A stretch of 64,000 bases of DNA, taken from NCBI RefSeq assembly GCF_000189635.1, contig NW_002476431.1, forward strand, positions 310,001 through 374,000, read 5' to 3'. Below, piece by piece: positions 11,974 to 25,625 of the stretch. Both the position numbers and the translations under genes were made by a program. The notes below the pieces were generated by a model. The model had not been told where the DNA came from, did no database searches, and was given only the letters and a program-made list of their open reading frames with translations. The number at the start of each line of letters is the position of its first letter. Within the stretch, counting starts at the first letter, position 1. This DNA comes from Tetrahymena thermophila SB210 (taxonomy: Eukaryota > Ciliophora > Oligohymenophorea > Hymenostomatida > Tetrahymenidae).

Positions 11974-13782
11974 TCATTTTTCTTCAATTTCAGAGTTTTG
12001 CAACATGTCTAAAACTTATTAATCAAGCTCATCCATTTCAACAATTTGTTCTTCTTCTTCAGAGAAAGAATTAAGTAACTAATAATCATCTTGATAGTCT
12101 TTGTAGCAAGTATATAAAATATATCCAGCTACAGCTCCACCACATATGACTCCAGCATACATTCTAGCAAATGCAGCCAAAGATATGGAAGTTACGTGAA
12201 CTGCAGCAAATGGAGCAGCAATCATGTAGCTTAAGAAAGAAGCGTTATTATTTTTGTTAAAAACATATCCACCATTTCTCTTTTATACAACATTTTATCT
12301 GTTCTTTTCTCTCCTCTCTTGAGCTCTTTTTCCAAACCAGTTAAATGGATTCATCATTTATCCTATAGTATCGGCTATAGCAGTGTAGATTAAGTAAATT
12401 ATAATGGCAAGAATGTAAGAAGTTGAGCGTATTTCTTTCTTAGTTTAAGTCATATATTCTTTAATCAGATCTTATAGCTCTATCTTACCATCTTTGATAA
12501 TGTTAACAACATTAAATGCAATATTTTTCTGCTACCCACCTACGAATAGCTTCAAATTCAATTTCATATTTTCAAACTCTTTTATTAAAAAATCTGAAAA
12601 GCTTTTTCCTTGCTATTATGCTATAATTGTTGCATAATAGATAGGTTATAGCTCATGGAATGAAATACGTAAATCACCTTCTTCAGGTTAAGAGATATTA
12701 TTTGTGATATAAATATAATCGTTTTCAAAAATAATATCTTTATTTCTATTAATTGCATAAGTAAATGGGTGATTTCTATACAAACTGCCATATTCTTGTT
12801 CTGAAACCTCTTTAAAAAATCTATGTATTGTTCTAAACTCCTCATTAACTTCTTTTTAATTAATTTAAGGATTCTCAATTGTATCTTGCTTATCTTAATC
12901 CCCCTTTACATTTTTTTCAGGTTTTTCATCATATGAGAGATCAGAGTAATAATCATCAATTTATTCCGTATCAAAAGATAGCTGTGTTTATTTTTCACTA
13001 CAAAAGTTAATCAGTTATTTATTACTTAACTCATAATCTCCTATTTCAACTTTTTAAGGTAAAATATAGGCATCTTTCATGCATTGATGGAATATTGATG
13101 GATGAAATGAGTTTATGTAGTTTGAATCCCTCCAACAACTTTATTCTGGCTTTTCTTCATTCACCTAAAAAATCTCTACTTTGCGATATAGCTTCATAAC
13201 TTCGTTTGATGAAGCTTAAACTCCAAATATTGGATCTTTTAGAGCTTTATTTTACCAAGAATGAGTCTTTAAAGGACCATGTCCGTATATCAACTTGCCC
13301 TCAAGTTTAGCATCAAAATGAGATAAATTGCCAACTTAGCATGAATTTAGAGCCTTTTTTATAAATCTAACTCCATATCTTATTTTCTCATATCTATAGA
13401 AATAAACTGATACAGTACCAAGCAAACTCAACAAACCAAAAATAGAAATTTGCTTAGATTGCTACTAATCTTTTACGAATCTTCTTTTATTTATATGCAT
13501 TTTATTACCATTTTATTTAGAATATGGTTTTTATGCTATAGTACTTTTTCTAAAAAAGCTTTTTTAAGTGAGAGACTTGTCTCCTTTAGTTTTTGAAGAT
13601 CCAAATAAAGATGATGAAGATGACTTTTTAGAAGATGAAGATGAGGATGAGGAAGAAGAACTTTTACTTCTTGAAAATGAGGAGCTTTTAGATTTAGCAT
13701 AAACAGTATTTTTTTCTCTGCAAGCTTACCATGCTAGATATAAACTAGGAAATACAGCAGCTGAAACTAAATATCTTTACAT
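11974..13782 (-). CDS. TMEM43/LUMA-family membrane protein
   Basis: Intronless frame of 602 residues. TMEM43 (LUMA) is a multi-span protein of the ER and inner nuclear membrane that binds lamins and emerin in animals. Matching features: an N-proximal membrane segment (ISIFGLLSLLGTVSVYFY, about residues 118-135) followed by the family-like basic and lumenal start; a long lumenal domain; the GDLRISFHEL motif with YYATIIAQQQG, matching the family's GDvRvsF...vtviArQrG region; then three or four C-terminal membrane spans (about residues 440-560) and an acidic tail. I chose ATG 13782 because the frame upstream of ATG 13500 stays open and encodes a hydrophobic start (MQRYLVSAAVFPSLYLAWQA) and a long Ser run, so an extra N-terminal span with a Ser-rich linker appears to be specific to this lineage. 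The shorter start is the alternative. Confidence 0.7.
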
Positions 13783-15447
13783 CCTTTTATTTATCTTTTA
13801 TTAAGCAGTTATTTCTATTTTTTATTAATAATTATTGTTTAAATAAAAAGATAAGAATTTATAAATAGCTTCAATTAGTAAAACAAATTAAAAACAAATG
13901 CAAAAAATAATAAAAAAATTCAACAACATCAAAGCTATTAATATATCAATGAGGTAATAGCATACTTTATTGAACTTTCTATATATATTCTATCTATATC
14001 TGGGTTTTAGATGAGTGGTTAATTTTTATTAGTTCTTCCAAATTAGATTTGTAGTAGATTGGTTTTTAAATTTCTTGAAATTTCTTATCTATTACAAATA
14101 AAAGCTCTATATTTTTTATAATTCAAATTATAACTAACATTTAGGAAATATAATCTATTGCTTTAAAGAAAGAATTAAAAATAATTGTTTTATAATATTC
14201 TAAATTCAGTAAAAAAGAGGAAAAAAATGAATTTCTTGTAAAATAATTAATTTTTCTTATTAAATGACTATATAAATTTTTATCAGAAAAAAAATTGTAT
14301 TTGGTGTAATTTATTTATAAATATATATAGTAATTTAGAAAATCTATCCCAAATATTAAAATGAATAAACAAATACTTTAAATATCATATCTTAAATAAA
14401 TTTTAAATTATTATTGAGTATTTTCTTAATATTATTATTTTTGAAGAACAAGAAATTTGAATTAATAAAATTATTTCTTTCAATGAATTTTACATTTACA
14501 TATTTATTTCACTTTTTTTAAATTTAATCATATTTTTTATTTTAATTATTAATTCTAAAAATAAAAATAAAATATTCTTTGTGTTTAGCCAAAGTTTTAT
14601 TTTGATAATATTCATATAAGTGTAATTAATTGTTTCAAAAATGTTTTGAATTGCTCACAAAATCTTAAAATATTATTTTATATGTTCAAAATGTATTTAA
14701 TGAAGTGTAATATCCTAATAAAAAAATAAATGACTATAAAAGTTATTTTTTACAAAAATTAATGCTTCCTTTGTGAATTATTTTCATTTAAACTAATAGT
14801 AAAAAATAAATTCGACTAATATCCTTAAAATATTAAACTAAATCAATCCTAGAAACTAAAATAGTAAATATTAAAATATACAAAATAACTTTAAACAAAA
14901 AAGGCAGATAGTAATTTTAATATTAAATATTATGTTTTTAAATAATAATATGTTCTATTTTGAATGTATATTCTCTTCCTATTTCGATCATGAAGCAATA
15001 GATAGTTGAAATAAATATCCTAATTCTCAAAGATGATTAAATATAAATTCTAAATTAAAAAATTTTTGTTAATTTTGAAATGTTCTAAAGATATTTATTA
15101 TTTAAATGGTTATAAAATTAAATGAGTCTAATTTAATTTAATAGATGAAAAATTTAAGTTTATTAGATAAGCTTATTCTACATAAATACATTAAGATAAT
15201 TTGCACTTTCTTTTAAAAAATTTACTAAATAAATATTGAAAATATATATATTGTTTGTTCTATTTTAAGAAAAAGTTAAATAAATAAGTAAGTGAAAAGT
15301 TGTTTGAAACAATTGAGTGTGAGTTTTGGTTGGTTAAATTTAAATAGAAAAATACATGGTATATAAGACATTAGGTAGAATTAAAAATTACACGTTTAAT
15401 TTATTTAATATATTTTGAATTCAGAATTCAACTTAGTATCATGGAAA
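13783..15447. other. Intergenic, AT-rich
   Basis: This 1.7 kb of very AT-rich DNA lies between the TMEM43-like promoter and the 3' end of RPSA. No gene, strong repeat or RNA fold seen. Confidence 0.6.
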
Positions 15448-17500
15448 TCACCAGTTTTTGTTATCAGTATCTATTTTTAAATAAGACAATTTAATTTTTC
15501 AAATTTTTAATTTAAATATAAAGAAATTACTTTGTTCAGCTTCACCTTCCTTAACTTCAGCGACCTTTTCTTCAGCACCTTCAGCACCTTCTTCTTCTTC
15601 AGCTTCCTTTTGTTCAGCAGTGGGGAGGGTCTTGTGGTAGAAGAGATCAACCATAACTTCCCATTCTTCGTCCTTAGAGAGTTCACCTCTGAGGATTTTA
15701 ACTTCTCTGGCGATCATCCAGTAGATCATGGAGATAGATTCGGTGGATCTGTTGTTGCAAGGAATGACAACATCGACGTAGGCGAGAGGAGAGTCAGAGT
15801 CGCACAAAGCAATAACGGGAATGTTGACATAAGAAGCTTCCTTAATGGCTTAGAAGTCAGATCTGGGATCAGTGACGATGAGAACTCTGGGTTCTTCGTA
15901 TTTTAAGGTCTAGTAATTGGTCAAGGTACCAGGAGTCCATCTGGAAGAAGAGGTAGACTTGCAGTGAGTGTAACCAGCGAACTTGATGGCAGCTCTTTGA
16001 CCGTAAATTCTAGAGCAAACAACCTAAAGTAATAAAATAAATTTTAATCATTAAAAATACACTCTATTGTTTAATTTAAATTATGAAATTAATTTTTAGA
16101 ATTTCTAATTTTAGCTTATTTTATTTAAGTAATTAGCTCTCTCCATATTAATTATTCACTACTCGCAGACAAGATAGATAGAAAATTTTCATTTTTTTTT
16201 AATTAAACCCTAATAGCCACTTTTTAGTTTTGAAATTGAAAGGACATTCATGTTGGTTATTAAGTAATTATTTATTTAATTTATTTATTTATTCCTTAAT
16301 TAATTATACAATTGATTGATTTCCCCTGTTATTTCAATGCAACAAATAAATCACCTGAGTGAAGTTCTTATTATTATATTTTTGCAATAATCAGCTTTTA
16401 ACAAATACTTCACTCATCCTTCCTTTCCTTAAAATTATCTCAGCTTGCCAAAGTTTTAAATGATTTTGTCAATAAATTAATGAAATAGTGAACCAAAAGA
16501 CAAACGTAAAATGTTTCACTCTTACATTGATTTATTTAGTTTTTTTAATGAGTTAGTTCCTTTTAATTTTACAACTTTATAGCTTTATTATATTTTATTA
16601 TTATTATTATTTTTTTTTTTTTAAATTTTTTGAGAGCTTAACATACTTACGAAATATCTAATAATTATTTTATTTTTTAATAAGATTATCCTCATAGCAA
16701 ATATTTAAGTAGATTATATGAGGCTTTTGTTGTTGCATTTAAATGTTGAAGGAACATAATTCTACTCAATTTAAGTATTATATCGCTGCTTATTTTTTAC
16801 TTTTTTTATCCTTAATTTTATTATTCAATACTATCTTGTGCTTCGAGAGTTTGCTCATATTTGGTTTTAAGATTCTATCCTTATAATTTTTAGCATTAAT
16901 TTTTTATGCAGAAAATATAATCTGTATATTTTTAGTCTTCAGCTTATCCATGCATAAATGTGAACTTACAGTTCTGATTTTTGAGTAAACTCACTATTGC
17001 ATTCATTTTGCTTTTGTAAATGTTATATGGTGAGAGCATTACTTACAATAACTGTGATTCTTGCTTGCATAAGAAAATAAACATTCAAAAGATTAAATAT
17101 TCTTACCATAACATCTTCGGGGTGTTGAACGGCGGCAATAACTCTAGCAGCGAGCTTGATCTTTTACCAGGTTTCTTCAATATTGATGTAATGAATACCG
17201 TTGACGCCCTTGTGAGAGATGTATCTCTTCATTTGGTTGTTGAGGTTAATGGTAGCTTAGTGGCACTATATTTTATATCATTAACAACACATTATGAAAA
17301 TGAATATATTAAATTTAACTCTGCAAATAATTAGTTATTGGGAAGAAAGATCTGTCCTCGCATGCAAAAATGGATGCTAATGAGGAGGTTTCCCAAAAAA
17401 TTAGTCTATTTTTTGTAATAGAATTTCAATTATTTTAATGCTTTAATACGTTGGAAGCCAAAAGTCTCTTGATATCGTCTTGTTTTCTTTGAGTGGCCAT
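15448..17500 (-). CDS. RPSA: 40S ribosomal protein SA (uS2)
   Basis: Small-subunit protein uS2 (yeast Rps0), needed for 40S head assembly. Four exons: 17450-17500, 17107-17265, 15531-16023 and 15448-15470; 241 residues, close to the family norm. Conserved blocks include [20 protein letters not shown] near residue 45, [20 protein letters not shown] with [27 protein letters not shown] and [14 protein letters not shown]. The acidic C-terminal tail ends in a tryptophan on a separate 23-base exon. Codons are strongly biased to CTC, AAC, ATC and GGT, as expected for a highly expressed gene, and the GC is clearly above its neighbours. Intron 2 is about 1.08 kb, long for this genome. I looked there for a hosted snoRNA and found only weak hairpins. 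Confidence 0.95.
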
Positions 17501-19286
17501 TTCTAATTTTATTTTATATTGTTTCTTTGTATTAATTTCACTTTTAATCAAATATATCTTTTGCTTTTCACTGTATTAACACCTAATACTAATTTTCCCA
17601 ACCTAATTTTAAATTGCCCTTAAGCTAAATTTCTTTCATCCCTCTATTATTTTAATTAATTCTTATCCTCTTCTTTTTATCCTCTCTACATACTCTTATA
17701 TTAATAGTTTTTCAATTATTCAATCCATTCATTTGTTTATCTCTTCTTCAATTTTTTCATTCATTTTATAAAATATATATATAAGTCATCTTTTTGTTAA
17801 TTATGTTTTCCTTCATATTGTTTGTTTATTTATTTATATATTTATTTCTCTCTCTTGTATTTTAACTAATTCCCATTTTAATTATTTGTATCTTATATAT
17901 CTTTAAAGCTAAATGAATTTATTTCATCATTTTCTTGTATTATATATGATAACTGCTAGTCTATCTAAATACTGTTATTACCTTTAATATATTTTCCTTT
18001 AATTAATTATTAAATAATTTACTATTAATTTATCATTTTACTATCTATCCATCTTTATCTTATATATGCTTTTCTTTATTTTTAAATTAAAGTGTTTTTA
18101 CAAATAATTTTATATAGAATATTTCATATAAATTATTTTAATTTTAAGTGATTTATCAAAATAAACTTTTAGATTATGAACTTAAATTAATAACAAGAGA
18201 ATAAGGAAGATATATATTTTAAGGGCTTCAATATTTTAATTAAATCTTTATAGTATAAAATGGTAAAAAATAAGGCTCATTAAATTTAAAATAAATAAAT
18301 TTAAAAATAAGTAAGTAAATGGAAATTTCTCCTTAATTCGTTTATAAATATTAAAAAATTTTGTTTAATTAATTTCAATTAATAACATGTTCTCAATCTA
18401 AAATTGAGTAAGTTAACATTTCAAATAAATTATTTTAAGAGCTTAATTCTTTAATATAAAAAAAATTAATTAAAAATAAAGATATAAATTTTATATCATG
18501 TAAATTATCATAATTAAATAGCATATTTTATTTAACATAAATGTGATATTTTAGGTAAAAAAAATAATCAAAATAAAATAATAATTTTAGAATGTTGGAC
18601 TTCATAAATTACTATTTACAGTAAATTACTTATGAAATATTATTTCATTAAAATGTAGACATAATTAATTATTTTGTATAAAGATTAATATTTTATAGTG
18701 TCTATTGTTTTTATCGAAACTTTTTATCTTTTTATTTTAAAAAAAATTAGCACACTTGTAAACATTTCAAAGAATATTTGGTTATCATTTGATAAAATAA
18801 TTTTAAGTATCAATTAAATATTTAAATAAAGATTATTTACTACTATCTAATTTTAAATAAACTATGCTGCTTTTCTTTTGAATAACTTTTTTAAATAGTA
18901 AAAAGGACTTTATCTTTATTTATTTATTAAAGGAGAGAAAAAACAGAAGACAATGGATGATACTTAGTCCCTAGAAGAGAGAACAGGAGGAGAAACACAT
19001 AAATAAACAAACAAGCAAGCACTTAATCTGGATATAAAGAGCTGAGAAAAAAATAAGGGAAATTGATTAATAATAATAAATCAAATAAAATATATTGATA
19101 CATATCGTACAAATCGTAATTTAATTAAATTTTTCAAAAATAAACAAATAAATAAATTCGAATTAAAAAAATTCTTTAAAAAAAGCGAATAAATAAGAGA
19201 TCTCCTAGAACTCTATATCTTTAAAAACAAAATAGAAAGCACAATTAACAAAAAACTACAACCAAACAATAAACACACTAATATAA
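17501..19286. other. Intergenic: divergent RPSA and DDX6 promoters
   Basis: 1.8 kb between the divergent RPSA and DDX6 starts. The RPSA side (17500-18100) is T/C-rich on the top strand. The DDX6 side (18900-19280) is A/G-rich and probably a long 5' leader. A small frame, ATG 18953 to TGA 19045 (30 codons, beginning MDDTQSLEERTGG), lies in that purine-rich stretch and could be an upstream ORF. The centre is plain AT. Confidence 0.5.
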
Positions 19287-21380
19287 ATGGACACTGTTGC
19301 ATAATAAGATAATACAAATAAAATTGATGCGTAATTAAATTATTTAGATATTTTAGAAGTTTTGTATTTTCAATAATCGATATGCAAATATTTTTATAAA
19401 ATTCTCATTTATTCATTCTAAATCTCTAAATTGAGTTTAGTAAAAAAATAAAAACTTTGAAATGTTATATTTAAGTCAATTTTCAATATGGAATTATCAT
19501 TTAAAGATAGTTTAATTATAATTTTTTTTATTGAATTAATAGCCAATCAAAGGACGACTGGAAAAGTAAAGTTAATAAACCTGCTCCAGATTTGAGACCT
19601 AAGACTACAGTAAAATAAAATATATTAATAGAAATATAAGATGAGCTTTAATGCTTAATTAAGTATTAATAAATTAAGATAAATAAGTTGAAATAAGATT
19701 GATATATTTCATTTGCTTATATTTCTAGGAAATTAAAGATATTTTTAGCTAAGATTCTAAAATTTTATTTAAATAGGATGTTACTGCTACTAAAGGAACA
19801 GATTTTGAAGACTATGGTCTAAAAATTGAATTATTGAGAGGTATTGTTGAAAAGGGATGGGATAAGCCCTCTCCAGTTTAAGAAGAAACTATTCCCTTAA
19901 CTATTGCTGGTAATATTAACAAAAATTAAACATTTTATTTGTTTTTTTTTATGTTTTAAATTTATAGACACATTAAAATAAATTATGCTTAATTAGAAAA
20001 ATAATCTAAATAAAGTTATAAATCTCCTTAAATATATTTCGTAAACTAAATATTATATAAAATAAAAATAGGTAGCAGCATTATAGCAAGAGCTAAAAAT
20101 GGTACAGGAAAGACTGCATCATTTGTTATTCCAATATTAGAATAATTAGATACTACAAAGAATTTCATTCAATCTCTTATCCTTGTACCTACCAGAGAAT
20201 TGGCTCTCTAAGTTAGCTCTGTAGCTAAGGAATTAGGAAAATATTTAAATGTTAATGTTATGGTTTCTACAGGTGGTACTTCTTTTAAAGAAGATGTCTT
20301 AAGATTATAAAACAAAGAGTCTCCAGTTCATATTATTGTAGGTAAAAATAAATAAATAAAACATTTACTAAAATCATAATCAATTAAGCTAAACATTTTT
20401 AAACTTATCCCATTAAAAATAAATAACCAAAAAAAAAAAATTAAATTTAAATTTAACTTTTAGCATTAAAAGAAAATTCATTGTTGATAGAATTTTACAA
20501 AAAGAAATAAATTATTTACCAAAAAAAGTCCTTCTATATATTTATAAAAAATAAAATTTTTATCTAATAGCTACACCTGGTAGAATTCTAGATCTTGCCA
20601 AAAAGAATATTGCTAATTTATCCTAGTGTTAAATTATTGCTTTGGATGAAGCAGATAAGCTCTTGTCTTAAGATTTTGTGCTTATTATTGAAGAAATTTT
20701 AGAATTTTTAAAAAAGGATAGATAAATTATGCTCTTCTCTGCTACCTTCCCTAATTCAGTAAAGTAATTCAAAGAAAAACATATGGCAGATTGTAAAACT
20801 GTTAATATGATGGATGAGCTTACATTAAAAGGTGTTACTCAGTATTATGCTTACCTTGAAGAAAAACTCAAAGTTCAATGCCTAAATCACCTTGCTGCTA
20901 AGGTAAATATTGAAAAAAAATTTTAATATCTTAATGAGAAACAAATTTTTTTTATTAATAAAGCTACAAATTAACCAAGCTATTATCTTTTGTAATAGTA
21001 CAAAAAGAGTAGAATTACTAGCTAATAAAATTATTGAATAAGGATATAGTTGTTTCTACATTCATGCTAAAATGGAATAACATCACCGTAATAAAGTTTT
21101 CCACAACTTCACTTAGGGATAGGGTAGATTTTTGGTATCATCTGATCTTTTCACTAGAGGTATTGATGTTCAAACAGTTAATGTTGTTATTAATTTTGAT
21201 TTCCCTAAGAATTCTGAGACTTATCTCCACAGAATTGGTCGTTCAGGAAGATTTGGCCACTTAGGTTTAGCAATTAACTTCATTACCGACGAAGACAAAG
21301 ATAATTTAATCAAGATTGAACACGAGCTTGATATTCAAATGCTCCCCATTCCCAAAGAAATTGATAGAAATTTGTATTGA
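19287..21380 (+). CDS. DDX6: DDX6/Dhh1-type DEAD-box RNA helicase
   Basis: ATP-dependent RNA helicase of the DDX6 (Dhh1, Me31B) group, a translation repressor and decapping activator of P-bodies. Six exons: 19287-19330, 19543-19609, 19777-19909, 20072-20341, 20571-20902 and 20964-21380; 420 residues. The N-terminal [18 protein letters not shown] followed by DVTATKG is the family signature. Helicase motifs in order: Q motif near [22 protein letters not shown], Ia PTRELALQ, GG, Ib [41 protein letters not shown]. It ends soon after the second RecA domain, without the low-complexity tails of animal and yeast members. All motifs are intact, so it should be active. Start ATG 19287 gives an Asn/Gln-rich 15-residue leader encoded by exon 1. 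Confidence 0.93.
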
Positions 21381-22370
21381 GAGCCCTACTTGAATAAATA
21401 TTTAACTTTAGCTAAATAATACTTATCCACAATTTCATTTATAATCTATAACTTATCATTCGTTCTTAAATTACAACTTGATAGCAGTATGCACTGTGAG
21501 CTTCTTTTTAATTCTCTTTTATTTTTTAAATCTTTCTAATAGACTTTCGTATTTTGCTTGAGCCAATACATACAAACAGTCAATCTAAACCTTGCACTGA
21601 ATGTATTCATAAGCTCAAAAGTAGTTCTAGTTATTCTTTAACTATTTATTTAAATTTATAATAGGAAAAGAAAGATTCAAATAGATAAAATTGAATGAAT
21701 AATAAAATTGAAATTAATAGTAATTATAGTAAAATATATTTAAATTTATAAAACTATATAATACACTATTCTTAAATAAGCTTCAATTAATTTCTTATTC
21801 CATCCATCAATTAATTTTTTTATTGCAAATACCAATTTATAAATCAAAAATAAATATATTTAATTGAATAACAATATTTGAGATTAACATTAGTCTTTAT
21901 CTATAATTTTAAGCAATTTAGATAAATTTGAATTTATTATTAAATATATTAAAGAGTAATAATTGTGATAAGTTTTTTGTACTTAAACATATTTTATCAA
22001 TTTTTAAATGAAAATAATTTTAAATATTTGGCTTTTTACTTAGTCAAACTTGAATAAAAATTGAGGAATATTTTAAATTTTAATTATTCGTTATTAAAAA
22101 ATAGTAAATTATATAATTTAATAAAGTAAAAAAAAACTTTAAAATATATAACATGAAGGCTGTGTTTAATATAGTTAGGGTGATTAGCTTTAATGAATGA
22201 ATAACATAGAAATTGAAGTCATTATTAATTTTAACACTTATGTTGCTAATAATTTAAAATCTTTATTTTTTTATTCAATCATAAAATTATAAGCTTCTTG
22301 TTTAAAAAAGATAAAGTTTTCTTTTATTCTTGGAATTTAAGGTGTAATTTTGAAATATCAAGTCAATCAA
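21381..22370. other. Intergenic, 3' ends of convergent genes
   Basis: This 1 kb AT-rich spacer lies between the convergent DDX6 and RING-protein genes. The part near 21380-21650 is less AT-rich and is probably the DDX6 3' UTR. Nothing else seen. Confidence 0.55.
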
Positions 22371-25085
22371 TCAATGTATAATTTTATATTTTATTTCTGA
22401 AAATTTAATGATTTCTATTTTGCAGATTTTGCAGAATATTATTTCTTTTTCTTCATTTTCTTCATTGAGACATGAATAGCAAAAGACAACATGACCACAA
22501 GGTTTTTGTAAACAGTTTTAAGGGTATTTTTTACATTTCAAACATAAGTAGGCAGTCTACTATTTATTTTTTTATAATGAAATAAGTTTTTCTTTATTTC
22601 TTTTTGCATTTTATAAATTTTCATATTTTGCATCATATTTTAGTAAAGCTTAGCCTTACTTTCTTTATATATCCATTAACTCATACTATTCCTTAAATAA
22701 TAGCTAATTTTCTTATTTATAGAATTCAATAACACTATATAAATCTAATATGTTTTCACTTGCTAGTGAAATTACTTCAGCTCTGTGTTTATCCATCTGT
22801 TAATAATAAATTTAATCAGATTTTTCTTTTGCCAGCTAATACTCTTTATCTATCTCTATTTGAAGATTTTATCTAAGCTAATTAACTTAACTATGCATTT
22901 CTTTTATTTCCTTTTGCATTTAATTAAACTTTAGTAAATTATTTTCTTTTTCACTCATTTTCTTTTAAATTAGCTCTTCTAAATTTTTTTCTTTGCCAAT
23001 TCTGGCTTTTTTTTTAGTCAATGTAGCCCTCTTATCTTATTCTATTCTACTTTTAATCTCAAGTAACTACTAAATTTTTTCTTCCTTTTATTTACTATAA
23101 ATTTCTATGTCATTAGAGTATTAGAAAAGCTACTTTTAAGTTTAAGATTTTAAATGCTCTAATATTTTTAAATCTATTGCAGTTGCTTCCAGGAGTTCTA
23201 TAGATAATTTATCAAATAAATAAACTTCATGCAAATTAAGGTCATTGTTAAAAACTTAAAAACCTTCAAAAGCATAAAGATTTAATCTAATAGTTTCATT
23301 GCAATCATTTGATAATTAGCTTTTATTTTCAGATTTATTTTAAATTTTTGCTTATTAAGCAGTAAGCTATTTTTACTAAAATGAATATTATTACATAGGC
23401 TTCATATATACATCAGTGCAATCTAAAGCATTTTATGGAGGCTATGGAACAAAATCCTTATCAAATATTTTAGAATTCTCTAATACAAGAATAAATATAG
23501 AATACTATGATTTATAGATACTATCAGTGATATTACTACTATCTTCGAATAAGCAATTATGTGGCTGCTTTGTATTAAATAAATCTTGGAGTTTAGTAAT
23601 TTCAATTTACATTAAACAGAATTAATTATCATTAGGAGTTTTCATTAGGTGTTCTTCTAAATATTTTTTAGAGTCATAATGATTTACAGTGTAAGAAGCT
23701 ATTAAATGATCTTAAGGTTGTAATTTCGATTTATTCTTAACAAGATAAGAATTAAATTTTTAAAAATTTTTCATTGATAAATAAGAAACATAATTATAAT
23801 CATCAATAAAATTTTCTTCTTATTGTAATATAACTTAATTTTCTGAAGTTACATCCATGACCTTTATTTAAATATGTTATTTAACCTTAAAAAAGCGATC
23901 ATACTATTTCTAATTGTTATGTATACCATTTAAAATGCATTCTTAAGCTTCTAAAAAACAAAAACTATCATCATCATCTTTATCAATATAATTTTTTTAA
24001 GACTTCTGATTGCTACTTATTGACTTTTAATTTTATGCTTCCTCCTATCCACATTCTAATTTAGAAGATTCTTTTTCATTTTTCTAATCAATTATCAATT
24101 TTAAATTTTATAAATCGGTAATTTTTTCATTAACAAGAGAAGCTTAAATTTCTAAAATTTTTTTTTATTATAAAATTTATTATTCAAAAGGTAATTCTAT
24201 GTTATTATTGAAGAATTATTCAACTTAATGAGTAAGTTTTTAATTATTTTATGAAACTATTTATTATTGAAGCACTGCTGACTCTTAAATGGCCTTAGGT
24301 TATTCTATTTTTTTTTTAATGATATTCTTAAAGCTCCTTAAAGAGTGTTTTTTTCTAGAAGGTTTTTTATCATCATAATCTTATTCTTCTTCTTCTACCA
24401 TAATAGTGTTTGAAGGTTAAATGAGCTATTCTTAAACAGATAATATATCTATCTACTAGCTTATAAGAGAAAGATTTTATTATGAGTTGTTAGAACCTAT
24501 ATAATTTTAAAGATATTTTTTTGGAGAAAATTATTCTAATTCAGAAAGTTATGAATCATCTTCATCACTACACATTAAATCTTCAGAAAAAACATTATTT
24601 GAATTCTCACAACAACTTTTATCAGTTTTAATCAACTCCTCTCCTTCCTCATCAAAATCACTTTTTAAACAACTGCTATCTATTAAATTTATTGACAAAG
24701 GTTCCTAAAGTGGAAATTTATCAATTATTTGATAAAACTCTTCTTAATTTTCAAATGTTATCTTATTCAAAGGATAACGAGTTTTTAAGTGATCAGGTAT
24801 TTCAAAAATAACATTTTCTTGAACTAATCTACATGAACAGTTAATTTAGTGCTCATCTCTTTTTTTGATTTCTAAAAATAGCTTGACACAAAATTTGCAA
24901 ACAAATACTTCTTACAGACATCTCAGTTCTCTGCAATATTTAATATGATATTTGTACATCTAATAAGAATTAAGGAATTTCGAATGCTATTCTTTATTTG
25001 CAGGGCACTCAAATCTGCATATCTATCCTAAGGGTCTAACATATTCTATTTATTTAGCTTCTTCCTCTTAAACCTCAACTTCCAT
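22371..25085 (-). CDS. Zinc-finger protein: CHHC-like N-terminus, coiled coil, C-terminal RING
   Basis: Single-exon protein of 904 residues, probably a ubiquitin E3 ligase. Near residues 25-52 the sequence has a CHHC-like finger (C-P...H...H-IKYC in ECPANKEQHSKFLN...YHIKYC). A C-x2-C...H-x3-C finger follows (FVCKFC...EHQINC). CHHC fingers in U11-48K, TRM13 and gametocyte factors bind RNA. The middle (about residues 130-600) is acidic, Q/N-rich and low in pattern. Residues about 660-840 are coiled coil. The last 55 residues form a C3HC4/C3HC5-type RING: CLKCKKYPQNCLQKPCGHVV, then CYSCLN, then CKIC. The RING's short loop and C-terminal position resemble cIAP/MDM2-type RINGs. No intron needed; the MEVEVQEEEA start is the first in-frame ATG. 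Specific substrate unknown. Confidence 0.8.
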
Positions 25086-25625
25086 TTTACTTTACTAGTT
25101 ATCCAATTTTAAATTATTTTTTAATTAATATTATATAATTTATTTAAATATAACAAACAACTAAACCAAAAATTAAATAAATTTGTAGCTAGATTTTAGC
25201 TTGAAAAAAACGAGCGAAAATAAGCCTGCAGCCAAAAATTATAAATTATTAAAAAATTTATTCTTAATAACTTCAATTTGATTAAATTTCTTAAAATATT
25301 TTATCAAAAAAAAATTTAATGAAAATTTATTAAAAAAATAAAACATTTGTAATGTATTTTTGAGAATAAATTTAATTATAAAAGTTAATAAAATATGTCA
25401 AACAACCATTTCTAATAAAGAAGCATTATATTCTACTCACATTTTAGGAGAAAATACTTAAATACAAAATATAAATGTAAATTATTAACTTTATTGATTA
25501 TATGAATGATGAATATAAATATATTAATTGATTTTATTGATAGATGCTTTACAAGGTTTATATATATATAAATTTGTATATAATAAAACTAAAATAAAAT
25601 AAATCCTTAAATAAACTTTTTAGAA
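25086..25625. promoter_or_regulatory. Divergent promoter region, RING gene / TRM6
   Basis: 540 bases separate the two start codons on opposite strands, so control elements for both genes must lie here. The DNA is AT-rich throughout, with an alternating TA run near 25560. No specific factor site was recognised. Confidence 0.5.

Noticed and set aside
15532..15906. Top-strand open frame of 124 codons
   Set aside because: Antisense shadow of the RPSA coding exon.
24961..25085. Apparent frameshift at the start of the RING gene
   Set aside because: It came from a misread of the repeated AAAT at about 25045; on recount the ATG at 25085 is in frame with the zinc finger and stop.
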